Assembly: GCF_001279585.1 (NCBI RefSeq) | Contig: NZ_LGEC01000016.1 | Location: 248,001-312,000 of the forward strand | DNA from: Nocardiopsis sp. NRRL B-16309 | GTDB taxonomy: Bacteria; Actinomycetota; Actinomycetes; Streptosporangiales; Streptosporangiaceae | Reading direction: 5' to 3' | DNA: 64,000 nucleotides | The notes under the pieces: generated by a model | Seen by the model: the letters and a program-made list of their open reading frames with translations, nothing else | Databases searched by the model: none | Told to the model about the DNA's origin: nothing | Shown: in pieces, positions 20,597 through 29,159 of the stretch | Position numbering within the stretch: the stretch's first letter is position 1 | How the letters are laid out: the number at the start of each line of letters is the position of its first letter | Translations under genes and position numbers: made by a program

Positions 20597-21187
20597 ATGG
20601 ACGCGCGAACAGAAGAGACACGCAGGCTGTGGGACCGGCGGGCGGCCGCGTTCGACCGCTGGGGCCGCACCGAGCGGGTGGCGCTGCGGAGCAGCCGTGA
20701 ACTGCTCTGCTCGGGCGCCCGGGGGCGCACCCTCGAAGTGGCCGTCGGAACTGGGCGCAACCTGGAGTTCTACCCGCCCGGCGTGGAGCTGACCGGGATC
20801 GACCTGAGCCCGGAGATGCTCGGCAGGGCCCGGGAGCGGGCCGGGGAGCTCGGCCGCCACGTCACGCTGGTGGAGGCCGACGCCCAGAGCCTGCCCTTCG
20901 ACGACGGCTCCTTCGACACCGTGCTGTGCACCCTGTCGATGTGCACGATCCCCGACCAGGGCCGCGCCCTGGCCGAGATGTACCGGGTGCTGGTGCCGGG
21001 CGGCCGGCTGCTCATGGTGGACCACATCGAGTACGCCCGGCTCCCGCTGAGGTGGATCGAGCGCCGGCGCGAGCATCCGCGGGGCCTGCCCCGTGACCTG
21101 GCGCTGGAGGCCGGCTTCGCGGTCGGCCACCACGACCGCCTGTTCTTCGGGCTGGTCGAGCGGCTGGTCGCCCACCGGCCCGCCTGA
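20597..21187 (+). CDS. class I SAM-dependent methyltransferase
   Basis: 196 aa, methyltransf_11/25 type. SAM-binding motif I is LEVAVGTGRNLEFY. The acidic residue ending strand 2 is in GIDLSPEM. Motif III region ADAQSLPFDDGSFDTVLC is followed by RVLVPGGRLLMVDHIEY. The N-terminal RLWDRRAAAFDRW resembles UbiE-like enzymes acting on phospholipids or quinones, but the substrate is unknown. Start is ATG 20597 with AGGGAG upstream. A 14-bp repeat duplicates the sequence around its stop codon. Confidence 0.85.
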   Translation: MDARTEETRRLWDRRAAAFDRWGRTERVALRSSRELLCSGARGRTLEVAVGTGRNLEFYPPGVELTGIDLSPEMLGRARERAGELGRHVTLVEADAQSLPFDDGSFDTVLCTLSMCTIPDQGRALAEMYRVLVPGGRLLMVDHIEYARLPLRWIERRREHPRGLPRDLALEAGFAVGHHDRLFFGLVERLVAHRPA

Positions 21188-21188
21188 A

Positions 21189-21211
21189 CCGGCCCGCCTG
21201 AACCGGGCCGG
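21189..21211 (+). terminator. short GC hairpin after the methyltransferase gene
   Basis: CCGGCCCG and CGGGCCGG form an 8-bp stem with a 7-nt loop. It begins two bases after the stop codon. Confidence 0.5.
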
Positions 21212-21259
21212 CCCCCGCATATCCTGGGCTCGACCGCGCCCCGCGACCGAGGTGATCCG

Positions 21260-21784
21260 ATGATCCGTCCTGCCCGTCCCGACGACGTCCCCGCCATCTT
21301 CCGGATGATCGGGGACCTGGCGGAGTACGAGAAGGAGCCGGAGTCGGTCACCGCCACCGAGGACGACATCCGCGCGGCCCTGTTCGGACCCGACCCGGCC
21401 GCGTTCTGCCACGTCGCGGAGCACACCGGGGAGGACGGCTCGGTCGAACACGCCGGTTTCGCCCTCTGGTTCCACACCTTCTCCACGTGGACGGGCAGGC
21501 GCGGCATCCACCTGGAGGACCTGTACGTCCACCCGCACCTGCGCGGGCACGGCTACGGCCTGGCCCTGCTCCGGGAACTCGCGGCGCTGTGCGTCGAACG
21601 CGGCTATCCGCGGCTGGAGTGGGCCGTTCTGGACTGGAACGAGTCCGCGATCAGGTTCTACGACTCGCTGGGCTCCACCGCGCTGGACGAGTGGACGGAC
21701 CGTCGCCTGGACGGGGCCGCGCTCGCCGCGCTGGGCGCCGGAACGGGTCGGGGGGCTCCGTCCGTCTCGCCCGGTCGGGGATGA
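21260..21784 (+). CDS. GNAT-family N-acetyltransferase (diamine/thialysine type)
   Basis: 174 aa. It opens IRPARPDDVPAIFRMIGDLAEYEK, which resembles the spermidine/spermine and thialysine acetyltransferases. Acetyl-CoA motif A is LEDLYVHPHLRGHGYGLALLREL, with the pyrophosphate loop RGHGYG. The C-terminal WAVLDWNESAIRFYDSLGS is the usual motif B. A Gly/Pro tail follows. ATG 21260 has GAGGTGATCCG ahead. A candidate -10 TATCCT lies about 36 bp upstream. Confidence 0.88.
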   Translation: MIRPARPDDVPAIFRMIGDLAEYEKEPESVTATEDDIRAALFGPDPAAFCHVAEHTGEDGSVEHAGFALWFHTFSTWTGRRGIHLEDLYVHPHLRGHGYGLALLRELAALCVERGYPRLEWAVLDWNESAIRFYDSLGSTALDEWTDRRLDGAALAALGAGTGRGAPSVSPGRG

Positions 21785-21875
21785 TGTGGACACGATCTCG
21801 TCTCCCTGCGTCAGCGCGGGGGTGAAACGAGATACATTGCAGTCAAGCGGCAACCTCGCCCCCCGAAGGAGGGAC

Positions 21876-22301
21876 GTGACCGAAGAAACCGCTGTGCCCA
21901 CGGCCGACGCCATCGGCGTCCGGGACGCCGTCACCGTCAACATGCCCGCGGACAGCGCGTATCTGTCCGTGCTGCGGACGGCGACGGCGGGACTGGCCGC
22001 ACGCCTCGACTTCACCCTCGACGAGATCGAGGACCTGAGGATCGGGGTCGACGAGGCGTGCGCGATGCTCCTCGCCCAGGCGCTGCCCGGCACAGAACTG
22101 ACCACGGAATTTGAACTCACCCCTGAGGGGATGCGCATCTCCGTCTCGGTCCACACCGCCGACGGACGCCTTCCCGCCCGCGACACCTTCGCCTGGACCG
22201 TCCTCTCCGCGCTCGCGGGAGACGTCGACGCGGGGGTCGGTCCGGACGACAGCGTCTACATCGTCCTGTACAAGCGCCGCGGCACCCTGGAGTCGGCGTG
22301 A
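21876..22301 (+). CDS. RsbW/UsfX-like anti-sigma factor (HATPase fold)
   Basis: 141 aa. The GHKL fold is recognisable from VTVNMPADSAYLSVLRTATAGLAARLDF and LRIGVDEACAMLL. The canonical N-box Asn is replaced, as in several actinobacterial UsfX-type proteins. It probably binds and inhibits the sigma factor encoded immediately downstream, with release through an anti-anti-sigma protein encoded elsewhere. The GTG at 21876 has a strong AAGGAGG. A possible -10 (TACATT, 21833-21838) lies upstream. Its stop overlaps the sigma gene's GTG (GTGA). Confidence 0.85.
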   Translation: MTEETAVPTADAIGVRDAVTVNMPADSAYLSVLRTATAGLAARLDFTLDEIEDLRIGVDEACAMLLAQALPGTELTTEFELTPEGMRISVSVHTADGRLPARDTFAWTVLSALAGDVDAGVGPDDSVYIVLYKRRGTLESA

Positions 22302-23101
22302 GCGAAAGGGGGCCCGCTCTGACAGCGAAGACCGAGCACGCGGTGCCCGACCGGGCCCGCGCGAGACAGTTGTTCGAGCGCCTGAACGAACTCGACGCCG
22401 ACTCGGCCGAACGGCGCCGGATCCGTGACGAGCTCGTGGAACTCCACCTGCCCTTGGTGGAGTATCTGGCCCGCAGGTTCCGCAACCGCGGCGAGTGGCT
22501 GGACGACCTCACCCAGGTGGCGACGATCGGGCTGATCAAGTCCATCGACCGCTTCGACCTGGAGCGCGGCGTCGAGTTCTCCACGTACGCCACCCCGACG
22601 ATCGTCGGGGAGATCAAGCGCCACTTCCGGGACAAGGGCTGGGCGGTGCGGGTGCCCCGCCGCCTGCAGGAGCTCAAGCTCTCGCTCACCAAGGCGGTGA
22701 GCGACCTGTCCCAGCGGGAGGGCCGCTCCCCCACGGTCGCGGAACTGGCAGCCCACCTGCAGATGACCGAGGAGGAGGTGCTGGAGGGCCTGGAGTCCGC
22801 CAACGCCTACTCGACCGTCTCCCTGGACGCGCCCGACAGCGGGGACGAGGACGCGCCCGCGGTCGCCGACTCGCTCGGCATCGTGGACGAGTCGCTGGAG
22901 GGCGTGGAGTACCGGGAGTCGTTGAAGCCGCTCCTGGAACAGCTGCCGCCACGGGAGAAGCGGATCCTGTTGCTGCGGTTCTTCGGCAACATGACCCAGT
23001 CACAGATCGCCCAGGAACTGGGCATCTCCCAGATGCACGTCTCACGTCTGCTGGCCCGTACCCTGGCGCAGCTGCGCCAGGCCCTGACCACGGACGACTG
23101 A
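22298..23101 (+). CDS. SigB/SigF-family RNA polymerase sigma factor
   Basis: 267 aa. Region 2 (HLPLVEYLARRFRNRGEWLDDLTQVATIGL then IKSIDRFDLERGVEFSTYA), region 3 (LSQREGRSPTVAELAAHLQM) and region 4 (MTQSQIAQELGISQMHVSRLLART) are all complete. This is the stress/development group that includes SigB, SigF and SigG. The GTG at 22298 overlaps the stop of the anti-sigma gene, so the two are made in fixed ratio. A hairpin at 23104 follows directly. Confidence 0.93.
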   Translation: MSERGPALTAKTEHAVPDRARARQLFERLNELDADSAERRRIRDELVELHLPLVEYLARRFRNRGEWLDDLTQVATIGLIKSIDRFDLERGVEFSTYATPTIVGEIKRHFRDKGWAVRVPRRLQELKLSLTKAVSDLSQREGRSPTVAELAAHLQMTEEEVLEGLESANAYSTVSLDAPDSGDEDAPAVADSLGIVDESLEGVEYRESLKPLLEQLPPREKRILLLRFFGNMTQSQIAQELGISQMHVSRLLARTLAQLRQALTTDD

Positions 23102-23103
23102 GC

Positions 23104-23134
23104 GGTGCCCCGGACCGCCACGGTTCGGGGCACC
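23104..23134 (+). terminator. hairpin terminator of the anti-sigma/sigma operon
   Basis: GGTGCCCCG pairs with CGGGGCACC and an inner ACCG-CCA-CGGT stem sits inside, with single-base bulges. It begins two bases after the sigma stop. Confidence 0.8.
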
Positions 23135-23228
23135 AGCACCGCCCCGCGCGGCCGCGTCACCGGCGCCGGCCGCCAGGGCGTGTTCGGCGGACGCCCTCCC
23201 GGTACCGCGGCGACCCGTCGTCGCGGTC

Positions 23229-24635
23229 CTACTCCTCACGCCCCGTCCCGCCGGGCCCGTCGCGGGCCCTGGCACGCCGCGCCAGACGCAGCGTGCTCGC
23301 CCCCACCGCGTACACGAGGCAGGCCGCGGTGGGCAGCGTGCCGATCCCGTGGTGCTCCGGACCGGCCAGCGCGATCCACACCAGGCCGCCGATGACCATC
23401 GGTGACGCCACCAGGACCAGCAGGTTCGACACGGCCCGGCCCGCCGGAACGCCGCGCAGGGCACCCGCCCGCCAGCCCGCGCTGGAGGCCGCCGTACGCG
23501 CCTCGACGCCGCCGAACACCGCCGCCAGGACCAGCAGCACCGGCAGCACGGCGAGCAGCCACGGGATCCGCATCAGCAGCCACGCCCCCGAGTCCACCGG
23601 CGGCTGCGGGAACAGGCCCGTGCCGTACACCAGCGCCCCGGTGAGCACCGCCGCCGTCATGTGCCAGAGGAACAGCGTCAGGACCACCGCGTTCACGGCG
23701 ATGACCGCCATCCACGGACGGCGCCGGTCCAGCGCCCGCCGGACCGGACCCGCCACCGCGACGACCAGCGCCGTCTGCGTCAGGCCGAGGACCAGCAGGG
23801 CGAACGTCGGCGGCGAGGTGTTGCCCAGGTCCGCCCCGGGCACGTCCACCATGCTCGCGGGGTAGGGCCCGGCGGTGGTGAGCAGCACGAGCGCGCCGAC
23901 GCCGCCGACCGCCAGGGCCGCGGGCACGGCCGGGCGCACCCCCGTCCAGCGGTCGCGCCACACGAAGCCCAGCTGGTGCATGGCCAGCCAGACCAGCAGG
24001 TAGTTCGCCTGGCCCACGATCGGGACGCCCCCGCCCAGCCGCAGGGCGTCGAGCGCGAGGACGGCGACGACGAGCACCGCGGGCACGGCGAGGCCGTGGC
24101 GGCGGTGCAGGCGGTACATGGCCGGCGCGCACAGGACCACGCCCAGGTACGCGGCGAGGAACCACAGCGGGATGGAGGCGGCCCACACGCCCAGCCCCAG
24201 CGGCCCGGGGGGCGCGCCCAGGAGGTAGGCCGCCAGCGCCGTCGTCCACAGCACCGTCAGGAACGCGGTCGTGGGCCGCAGCAGCCGGTCGGTCCGGCCG
24301 AGGAACCATCCGGCGCCGTCGCCGCCCCTGCGCCGGTGCGCGTCAATGGAGGCGGCGTTGGCGTAGCCGCCGACGAGGAAGAACACCGGCATGACCTGGA
24401 AGATCCAGGTGAGCGATTGCGCCCAGTCCAGGTGGGCGAGGGCGTTGTCGCCGCGCACGCCGTTGTCGGTGACGATCACGGCGGCCAGCCAGTGCCCCAC
24501 GACCACGAAGCAGATGGCGAGGGCCCGGAGGAAGTCGACATAGCGGTCGCGACGCGCAGGAGTGGCGTCGGCCGCCCTCCTCAGGTACTGGAGGAGGCCG
24601 AGGGTTCCGCCCTCCCGCCCGCGTTCGTCCCCCAC
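23229..24635 (-). CDS. acyltransferase-3 family integral membrane protein
   Basis: 468 aa. RDRYVDFLRALAICFVVVGHW is the signature first segment with the conserved Arg and His. About ten membrane segments follow, with WIFQVMPVFFLVGGYANAAS and a C-terminal cytoplasmic Arg-rich tail. These enzymes transfer acyl groups to extracytoplasmic sugars, glycans or antibiotics. The gene stands alone, so its acceptor is unknown. Confidence 0.88.
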   Translation of the reverse strand: MGDERGREGGTLGLLQYLRRAADATPARRDRYVDFLRALAICFVVVGHWLAAVIVTDNGVRGDNALAHLDWAQSLTWIFQVMPVFFLVGGYANAASIDAHRRRGGDGAGWFLGRTDRLLRPTTAFLTVLWTTALAAYLLGAPPGPLGLGVWAASIPLWFLAAYLGVVLCAPAMYRLHRRHGLAVPAVLVVAVLALDALRLGGGVPIVGQANYLLVWLAMHQLGFVWRDRWTGVRPAVPAALAVGGVGALVLLTTAGPYPASMVDVPGADLGNTSPPTFALLVLGLTQTALVVAVAGPVRRALDRRRPWMAVIAVNAVVLTLFLWHMTAAVLTGALVYGTGLFPQPPVDSGAWLLMRIPWLLAVLPVLLVLAAVFGGVEARTAASSAGWRAGALRGVPAGRAVSNLLVLVASPMVIGGLVWIALAGPEHHGIGTLPTAACLVYAVGASTLRLARRARARDGPGGTGREE

Positions 24636-24771
24636 TGGTCCGCCGTCTCCCCGCGTCCGCGTGGCGGCGCGGGCGAGCGATCCGCGGATCCCGTCCGCGC
24701 CCCGTTGCCGACACCATGCCCGCCCCGCGTGCTCCTACGCACTCCGGTGCCGCGCGGGGGCGTCCGCGCCG

Positions 24772-25161
24772 CTACCCCTCCGGGTCGTGGGGGAACAGCG
24801 CGGCGGTCGTCGGCGGGGAGAGCACCGCCGCGGCCGCGGCCACCGCGACCGCGGCCATGACCGCGCCGAGGACGTACTGCCCGCTGGTGAACATGTAGTA
24901 GGCCACGACCCCGAGGAAGATCTGGGTGACGAAGACGGGCGTGCGGGCCCAGTCGCGCATCTGCCAGAGGCCGCGGGCGACGTAGACGAGCAGTGCGCCG
25001 ACCCCCAGGCCCAGGACGGCCAGCGGAATCGCCGACGTGACGTCGGCGGCGTTGCCGGAGACCGCGCTGACGAGGCTGTAGAGGCCGCCCGCTCCGGCGG
25101 CGAGCCCGATCAGGGCCTCCAGCGCGGCGGCGATGACGATGGTGAAGGGACGCGAGGACAC
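24772..25161 (-). CDS. small four-segment membrane protein
   Basis: 129 aa. Four hydrophobic segments are clear: FTIVIAAALEALIGLAAGAG, AIPLAVLGLGVGALLVYVA, FVTQIFLGVVAYYMF and VLGAVMAAVAVAAAAAVL. LWQMRDWARTPVFVTQIFLG resembles actinobacterial hypothetical integral membrane proteins. ATG 25161. It is divergent from the lipid-kinase gene, with 100 bp between starts. The function is unknown. Confidence 0.7.
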   Translation of the reverse strand: MSSRPFTIVIAAALEALIGLAAGAGGLYSLVSAVSGNAADVTSAIPLAVLGLGVGALLVYVARGLWQMRDWARTPVFVTQIFLGVVAYYMFTSGQYVLGAVMAAVAVAAAAAVLSPPTTAALFPHDPEG

Positions 25162-25249
25162 CCATCGAGACTAGGGCATGTCCCGTGCCGCCCCGCGGCG
25201 CCCCGGCCCGCCCGCGCGGCCGTCCCGCGCGTGGCGCCCCCGGGAGACC

Positions 25250-25261
25250 TACACTGATCTC
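25250..25261 (+). promoter_or_regulatory. -10 element of a leaderless transcript
   Basis: TACACT (25250-25255) matches TANNNT and is followed by GATCTC and then the GTG start at 25262. Transcription would begin at the start codon. No Shine-Dalgarno is visible, which supports this. Confidence 0.5.
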
Positions 25262-26194
25262 GTGCGCGCCCTATTCATCGTGAACCCCCAGGCGACCACG
25301 ACCACCTCGCGCACCCGTGAGGTGATCCTGGGCGCCCTGGCGTCCGAAATGGACGTCACCGTCGCCGAGACCCGCTATCGGGACCACGCCGGGACACTCG
25401 CCCGAGACGCGGCGGGCGACGGTTTCGACCTGGTGCTCAGCCTGGGCGGCGACGGGACGGTCAACGAGGTCGTCAACGGGCTGCTGTCGGCGCCGGCCGG
25501 ACTCAAACGGCCCCGGTACGCGGTCATCCCGGGCGGCAGCGCCAACGTGTTCATCCGTTCCCTGGGCGTGCCCGGCGATCCCGTCGAGGCCACCGGGGTG
25601 ATCCTGGAGGCCGTGCGCGAGGGGCGCGAGCGGGAGATCAACCTGGGGCGGATCACCAGCGACCGGGACGACCGGTTCTTCACGTTCAGCGCGGGGTTCG
25701 GCTGGGACGCCGACGTCGTCCAACAGGTGGAGCACGAGCGCTCGAACGGGCGCAGGGCCACTCCCGCCCTGTACGCGGAAGTGGCCGTGAAGCTCTTCTT
25801 CCAAGGGGATATCCAGGATCCGTCACTCACCGTGGCCACGCCCGGAAGGACCCAGGAAGGGGTGTATTTCGCTCTCGTCACGAACACCACCCCGTGGACG
25901 TATGCGGGGGCCCTGCCACTCCAGCCGACGCCGTCCTCACGTTTCGAGCTGGGGCTGGACGCTTTCGCGCTGACCCAGTCGTCACACGCCCTGACGGGCT
26001 GGATTCTGTCCCAGATGTTCTTCCCGAAAGGGCTTCCCGCGCGTGGCGACGGCTACCTGACCTGGCACGACCAGCAGACGATCACCATCACGTCGAGCCA
26101 CCCGCGAGCATTCCAAATCGACGGTGAATACCTCGGAGACCGCGAGCAGGTCAACTTCCATTCGATATCGAAGGCATTACGAATCGTGTGCTAA
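25262..26194 (+). CDS. diacylglycerol/lipid kinase family protein
   Basis: 310 aa. The DAGKc domain has FIVNPQA at the N-terminus, GGDGTVNEVVNGL (residues 62-74) as the nucleotide/catalytic loop, and IPGGSANVFIRSLG. The C-terminal lobe carries FSAGFGWDADVV and the closing FQIDGEYLG motif seen in DgkB/YegS-like lipid kinases. It probably phosphorylates diacylglycerol or a related lipid at the membrane face. The start is GTG 25262, leaderless by the -10 position. The 3' third is less GC-rich than average. Confidence 0.88.
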   Translation: MRALFIVNPQATTTTSRTREVILGALASEMDVTVAETRYRDHAGTLARDAAGDGFDLVLSLGGDGTVNEVVNGLLSAPAGLKRPRYAVIPGGSANVFIRSLGVPGDPVEATGVILEAVREGREREINLGRITSDRDDRFFTFSAGFGWDADVVQQVEHERSNGRRATPALYAEVAVKLFFQGDIQDPSLTVATPGRTQEGVYFALVTNTTPWTYAGALPLQPTPSSRFELGLDAFALTQSSHALTGWILSQMFFPKGLPARGDGYLTWHDQQTITITSSHPRAFQIDGEYLGDREQVNFHSISKALRIVC

Positions 26195-26510
26195 TTGGAC
26201 CGCCGCGCCCTTTCGGGGAGTGCGTGTGCGGAGGTCAGAGGCTGTGTGACGCACCTGACACGCCGATTGGGACCTTTGACCTCGGGAAGCCTTGCACGCG
26301 CCCTACAAGCCTGTCACGCTCAACATATCGCCGCGGGTTACGGGCGAGTTAATTGGGGCGCTTCCCATGTGGCCATGGGGTGAAAGCTGGACCTCACTGG
26401 CTGCGACTCCCTCCGGTGGAACCCATCCACCGGGCGCTCCACGCACGATACGCGGACACATTCGTACAGGCATACGCACCGCGAGCGTAGACGCAGGTTA
26501 CGCACACGGT
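26195..26510. other. gene-free region upstream of whiB1
   Basis: About 316 bp between the lipid-kinase stop and the CRP-like box. It is less GC-rich than its surroundings. A TTGACC at 26276-26281 is visible, but no -10 sits at the right distance. I see no open frame with a ribosome site. A long regulatory region here is consistent with multi-input control of whiB1. Confidence 0.4.
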
Positions 26511-26526
26511 CGTGAAAAGCTTCACA
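26511..26526 (+). promoter_or_regulatory. CRP/FNR-type binding site upstream of whiB1
   Basis: The sequence CGTGA-AAAGCT-TCACA matches the CRP consensus TGTGA-N6-TCACA at 9 of 10 specified bases. It ends 34 bp before the whiB1 ATG. In M. tuberculosis the CRP homologue Rv3676 controls whiB1, so the site has a biological precedent. Confidence 0.6.
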
Positions 26527-26560
26527 AAACCCGATCGCCTCACCGTGAGGAGTGGACCGC

Positions 26561-26824
26561 ATGGACTGGCGCCATGACGCCGCCTGCCGTGACGAAGACC
26601 CCGAGCTCTTCTTCCCGATTGGCAACTTCGGCCCCGCACTGATCCAGATCGAGGAAGCCAAGGCGGTCTGCAACAGTTGCCCCGTCAGCGCCGCGTGCCT
26701 GCGCTGGGCACTCGACAGCGGCCAGGACGGCGGTGTCTGGGGCGGGACCAGCGAGGACGAACGCCGACGCATCCGCAAGAGGGAGACCGCCCGGCGGCCG
26801 ATGGTCCGACTCGGGCGCCCATAA
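26561..26824 (+). CDS. whiB1: WhiB-family iron-sulfur regulator (WhiB1/WblE type)
   Basis: 87 aa. Four cluster-binding cysteines are at residues 9, 37, 40 and 46 (CRDEDPELFFP and CNSCPVSAAC). The turn GVWGG and the basic C-terminus RRRIRKRETARR follow. DWRH and ALIQIEEAKAVC are typical of WhiB1/WblE. These NO-sensitive 4Fe-4S proteins bind region 4 of the housekeeping sigma factor. The start is ATG 26561, with GAGGAG eight bases before it, rather than the in-frame GTG at 26552. The neighbour pdtaS matches the Rv3219-Rv3220c order of M. tuberculosis. Confidence 0.93.
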   Translation: MDWRHDAACRDEDPELFFPIGNFGPALIQIEEAKAVCNSCPVSAACLRWALDSGQDGGVWGGTSEDERRRIRKRETARRPMVRLGRP

Positions 26825-27013
26825 GACGGGGCCTTCGCGCCCTCCGGTGTGCCCGCTCGTTCCTCACGGACCCACCTCCAGGCCCTCACAGGACCCGTCG
26901 GCGCCCTCGCCGTGCTTGCCTCGGGCCTCCGCTCGTGCCCACACCGTGGCCCGCCACCACCCTCAACGGACGCCTACGGCGCGGTTCTTCCTGCTTCGGC
27001 CCGACCAACCCCC
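26822..27013 (+). repeat. long inverted-repeat element, left copy (starts at the whiB1 stop codon)
   Basis: About 190 bp, beginning with the TAA of whiB1 (TAAGACGGGGCCTTCGCGCC). It matches the reverse complement of 30189-30378 at roughly 85-88 % by eye, with two 1-nt indels. The best-kept block, about 26926-27000, has one mismatch over some 70 bp. No convincing open frame or ribosome site lies in it. It extends into the convergent gap between whiB1 and pdtaS. Confidence 0.85.
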
Positions 27014-27040
27014 TGCACACCTGTGGGCTGAACGGCCTAC
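27014..27040 (-). repeat. core-repeat unit (GGCCGTTCAGCC family), minus orientation
   Basis: Read on the minus strand, the stretch from about 27050 to 27010 gives GGGGGTGAGAGGTAGGCCG then TTCAGCCCACAGGTGTGCAG then GGGGGTTG. It matches the plus-strand units at 53060-53095 and 53248-53270 almost base for base. Confidence 0.75.
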
Positions 27041-27250
27041 CTCTCACCCCCACGGGGTCACGCGGGCCCAACATGTGCACCCTCCACCCCCTGGGGCACA
27101 GGCAGGCGCGTATCCATCGCGAACCCCTCCGCGCCCCGGGCACACGGGACTGCCTCTCACCCCCACGAGGTCCCGCGGGCCCAACATGTGCACCCTCCAC
27201 CCCCTGGGGCACAGGCAGGCGCGTATCCATCGCGAACCCCTCCGCGCCCC
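27041..27250. repeat. two direct ~97-bp copies in the whiB1-pdtaS gap
   Basis: Copies at 27041-27137 and 27154-27250 (period 113) run from CTCTCACCCCCACG to CCCCTCCGCGCCCC. They differ at about two positions by eye. The rest of the gap to 27472 is unique GC-rich DNA with no gene I can support. Confidence 0.85.
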
Positions 27251-27472
27251 CGAGCGCACGGCGCTACCTCATCCCCAGGGGTCCCGCGGGGCCGATCCCG
27301 TAGCTTTCCGGGCCCCGGGACAACTCGGGTGGCCCCCGGGAGCAGGACGTCCTGCGTGTGCCCCGGACAGGTGACCATGCGAAAGCCCCGCGGTTCCGCT
27401 GACCGCGCGTGAGGACTTGGGCCCAAGGCCCCGAGGGACCGTGCCCGTGGCTTTGATGCTTCGGGGGCGTGT

Positions 27473-29017
27473 TCAGGGGAGTTCCGGCTCCTCCTGTTCC
27501 ACGGGCAGGGTGATCGCCACCTCGGTGCCGCCGGTCTCCTTGGGCTTGATGGCCAGCGTGCCACCCAGTTCTCCCACGATGAGGGTGCGCACGATCTGCA
27601 GTCCCAGACTCGTGGTCCCCTCCAGGTCGAAGTCGGCCGGCAGGCCGCCCCCGTCGTCGGAGACGGCCAGTTCGAGACTGCTGGTCCCCGGGAACCCGGG
27701 ACCGGCGTCGTAGCGCTGGACCCGGACCTCGATGCGGCCGGGCCCCTGGCCCAGCCCGTGCTCGACGGCGTTCTGGACCAGCTCGGCCAGGACCATCGAC
27801 AGCGGCGTGGCCACCAGGGCGGAGAGCAGGCCGAACCCTCCCACGCGGCGGGGCACCACCACCCCGTCGGTCGAGGAGACCTCCGCCGCCATCTGGATGA
27901 CGCGGTCGGCGATGTCGTCGAAGTCCACGACCTCGTCGGGCGTGTGCGAGAGCATCTCGTGCACGATCGCGATGGAGCCGACCCGGCCCACGGCCTCGTC
28001 CAGCGCCGCGCGCGCCTCGGGGATGTCCAGGCGGCGCGACTGCAGCCGCAGGAGGGCGGCGACCGTCTGCAGGTTGTTCTTCACCCGGTGGTGGATCTCC
28101 CGGATGGTGGCGTCCTTGGTCATCAGCTCGCGCTCGCGCCGCCGCAGCTCGGTGACGTCGCGGACCATCACCAGGGCGCCGATGCGCACCTCGTCGATCA
28201 CCAGGGGGATCGCCCTGATCTGCACGGTGACCCCGCGCGCCTCCACCTCCGCCTCCTGGGGCGCCCGGCCGCTGGCCGTGTAGGTGAGCGCCTCGTCGCG
28301 CGCCTCCGTCGACTCCGCCAGTTCCAGCGTGGTGCGGTCCAGCCGTGCCCCGACCAGGTCGGCCGCCAGCCCCAGCCTCCGGTAGGCGGACAGGGCGTTG
28401 GGGCTGGCGTAGACCACCTCGCCGTTCTGGTCCAGTCGCAGCAGGCCGTCGCCGACGCGGGGCGAGCGCACCATGAGCGGGCCCTGGTCCACGAAGGGGA
28501 AGACGCCCTCGGCGATCATCTGCGCCAGGTCACCGGCGCTCTGCAGGTAGGTGAGCTCCAGGCGGCTGGGGGTACGCGCCGAACTCAGGTTGGTGCTGCG
28601 CTGGATGACGCCGATGAGGTGCCCCTGCCTCCGGACCGGAACCGTCTCCTCCCGGACCGGGACGCCCCCGGACCAGTCGGGGTCCCCGTCCCGGCATATG
28701 CGCCCCTCGTTCCACGCGCGGTCGATCAGGGCCCGGCGGCCGACCACACGGGGCGCCGTCCGCGACGTGAGATCGGTCATGTCGTCGAGCAGCACGGTTT
28801 CGACCAGGTCGTCCTGGAAGGCCGTCGGTCCGGTCGTCGGGCGCATCTGGGCGATCGCCACCCAGCCGTCGTCGCCGCGCAGACGCACCCACAGCACGAG
28901 GTCCGCGAACGAGAGGTCCGCCAGGAGCTGCCAGTCGGAGACCAGGGCGTGGATCCACTCCAGGTCCGCTTGCTTGAGCGACGTGTGGCGTCTGATGAGA
29001 TCACTGAGGTGAGGCAC
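27473..29017 (-). CDS. pdtaS: PdtaS-type sensor histidine kinase
   Basis: 514 aa, close to the 501 aa of M. tuberculosis PdtaS. No membrane segment is present, so it is cytosolic. A GAF-like domain occupies about 1-150, a PAS domain about 185-300, then HisKA_2 with REIHHRVKNNLQTVAALLRL (phospho-acceptor His309 or 310), and an HATPase with AELVQNAVEHG and DDGGGLP. In mycobacteria PdtaS phosphorylates the RNA-binding ANTAR regulator PdtaR; that partner is not in this window. GTG start at 29017. A GATGAT six bases ahead suggests a leaderless transcript. Confidence 0.93.
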   Translation of the reverse strand: MPHLSDLIRRHTSLKQADLEWIHALVSDWQLLADLSFADLVLWVRLRGDDGWVAIAQMRPTTGPTAFQDDLVETVLLDDMTDLTSRTAPRVVGRRALIDRAWNEGRICRDGDPDWSGGVPVREETVPVRRQGHLIGVIQRSTNLSSARTPSRLELTYLQSAGDLAQMIAEGVFPFVDQGPLMVRSPRVGDGLLRLDQNGEVVYASPNALSAYRRLGLAADLVGARLDRTTLELAESTEARDEALTYTASGRAPQEAEVEARGVTVQIRAIPLVIDEVRIGALVMVRDVTELRRRERELMTKDATIREIHHRVKNNLQTVAALLRLQSRRLDIPEARAALDEAVGRVGSIAIVHEMLSHTPDEVVDFDDIADRVIQMAAEVSSTDGVVVPRRVGGFGLLSALVATPLSMVLAELVQNAVEHGLGQGPGRIEVRVQRYDAGPGFPGTSSLELAVSDDGGGLPADFDLEGTTSLGLQIVRTLIVGELGGTLAIKPKETGGTEVAITLPVEQEEPELP

Positions 29018-29067
29018 TCACAAATCATCCCATGAAGGCGTGCATACTCAAGGGATACGACTCGACC

Positions 29068-29083
29068 AGTGGTCCACACCAAT
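29068..29083. promoter_or_regulatory. dre-like DasR box between pdtaS and dasR
   Basis: AGTGGTCCACACCAAT matches the 16-bp dre consensus AGTGGTCTAGACCACT at 13 positions. It is 76 bp upstream of the dasR ATG and 50 bp upstream of the pdtaS start. It could serve DasR autoregulation and also reach the pdtaS promoter. Confidence 0.55.
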
Positions 29084-29159
29084 CGGCGGCCCGCCCCCGC
29101 CGCCACGACCACCTCCGGACGGGCGTGTGGCAGAGCTCGGATCGCGGTGGAGGAGACTG

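Noticed and set aside
26677..27303. Open frames of about 200 codons downstream of whiB1
   Set aside because: They run through the inverted element and the 97-bp repeats, have Pro/Arg/His-rich composition and lack ribosome sites.
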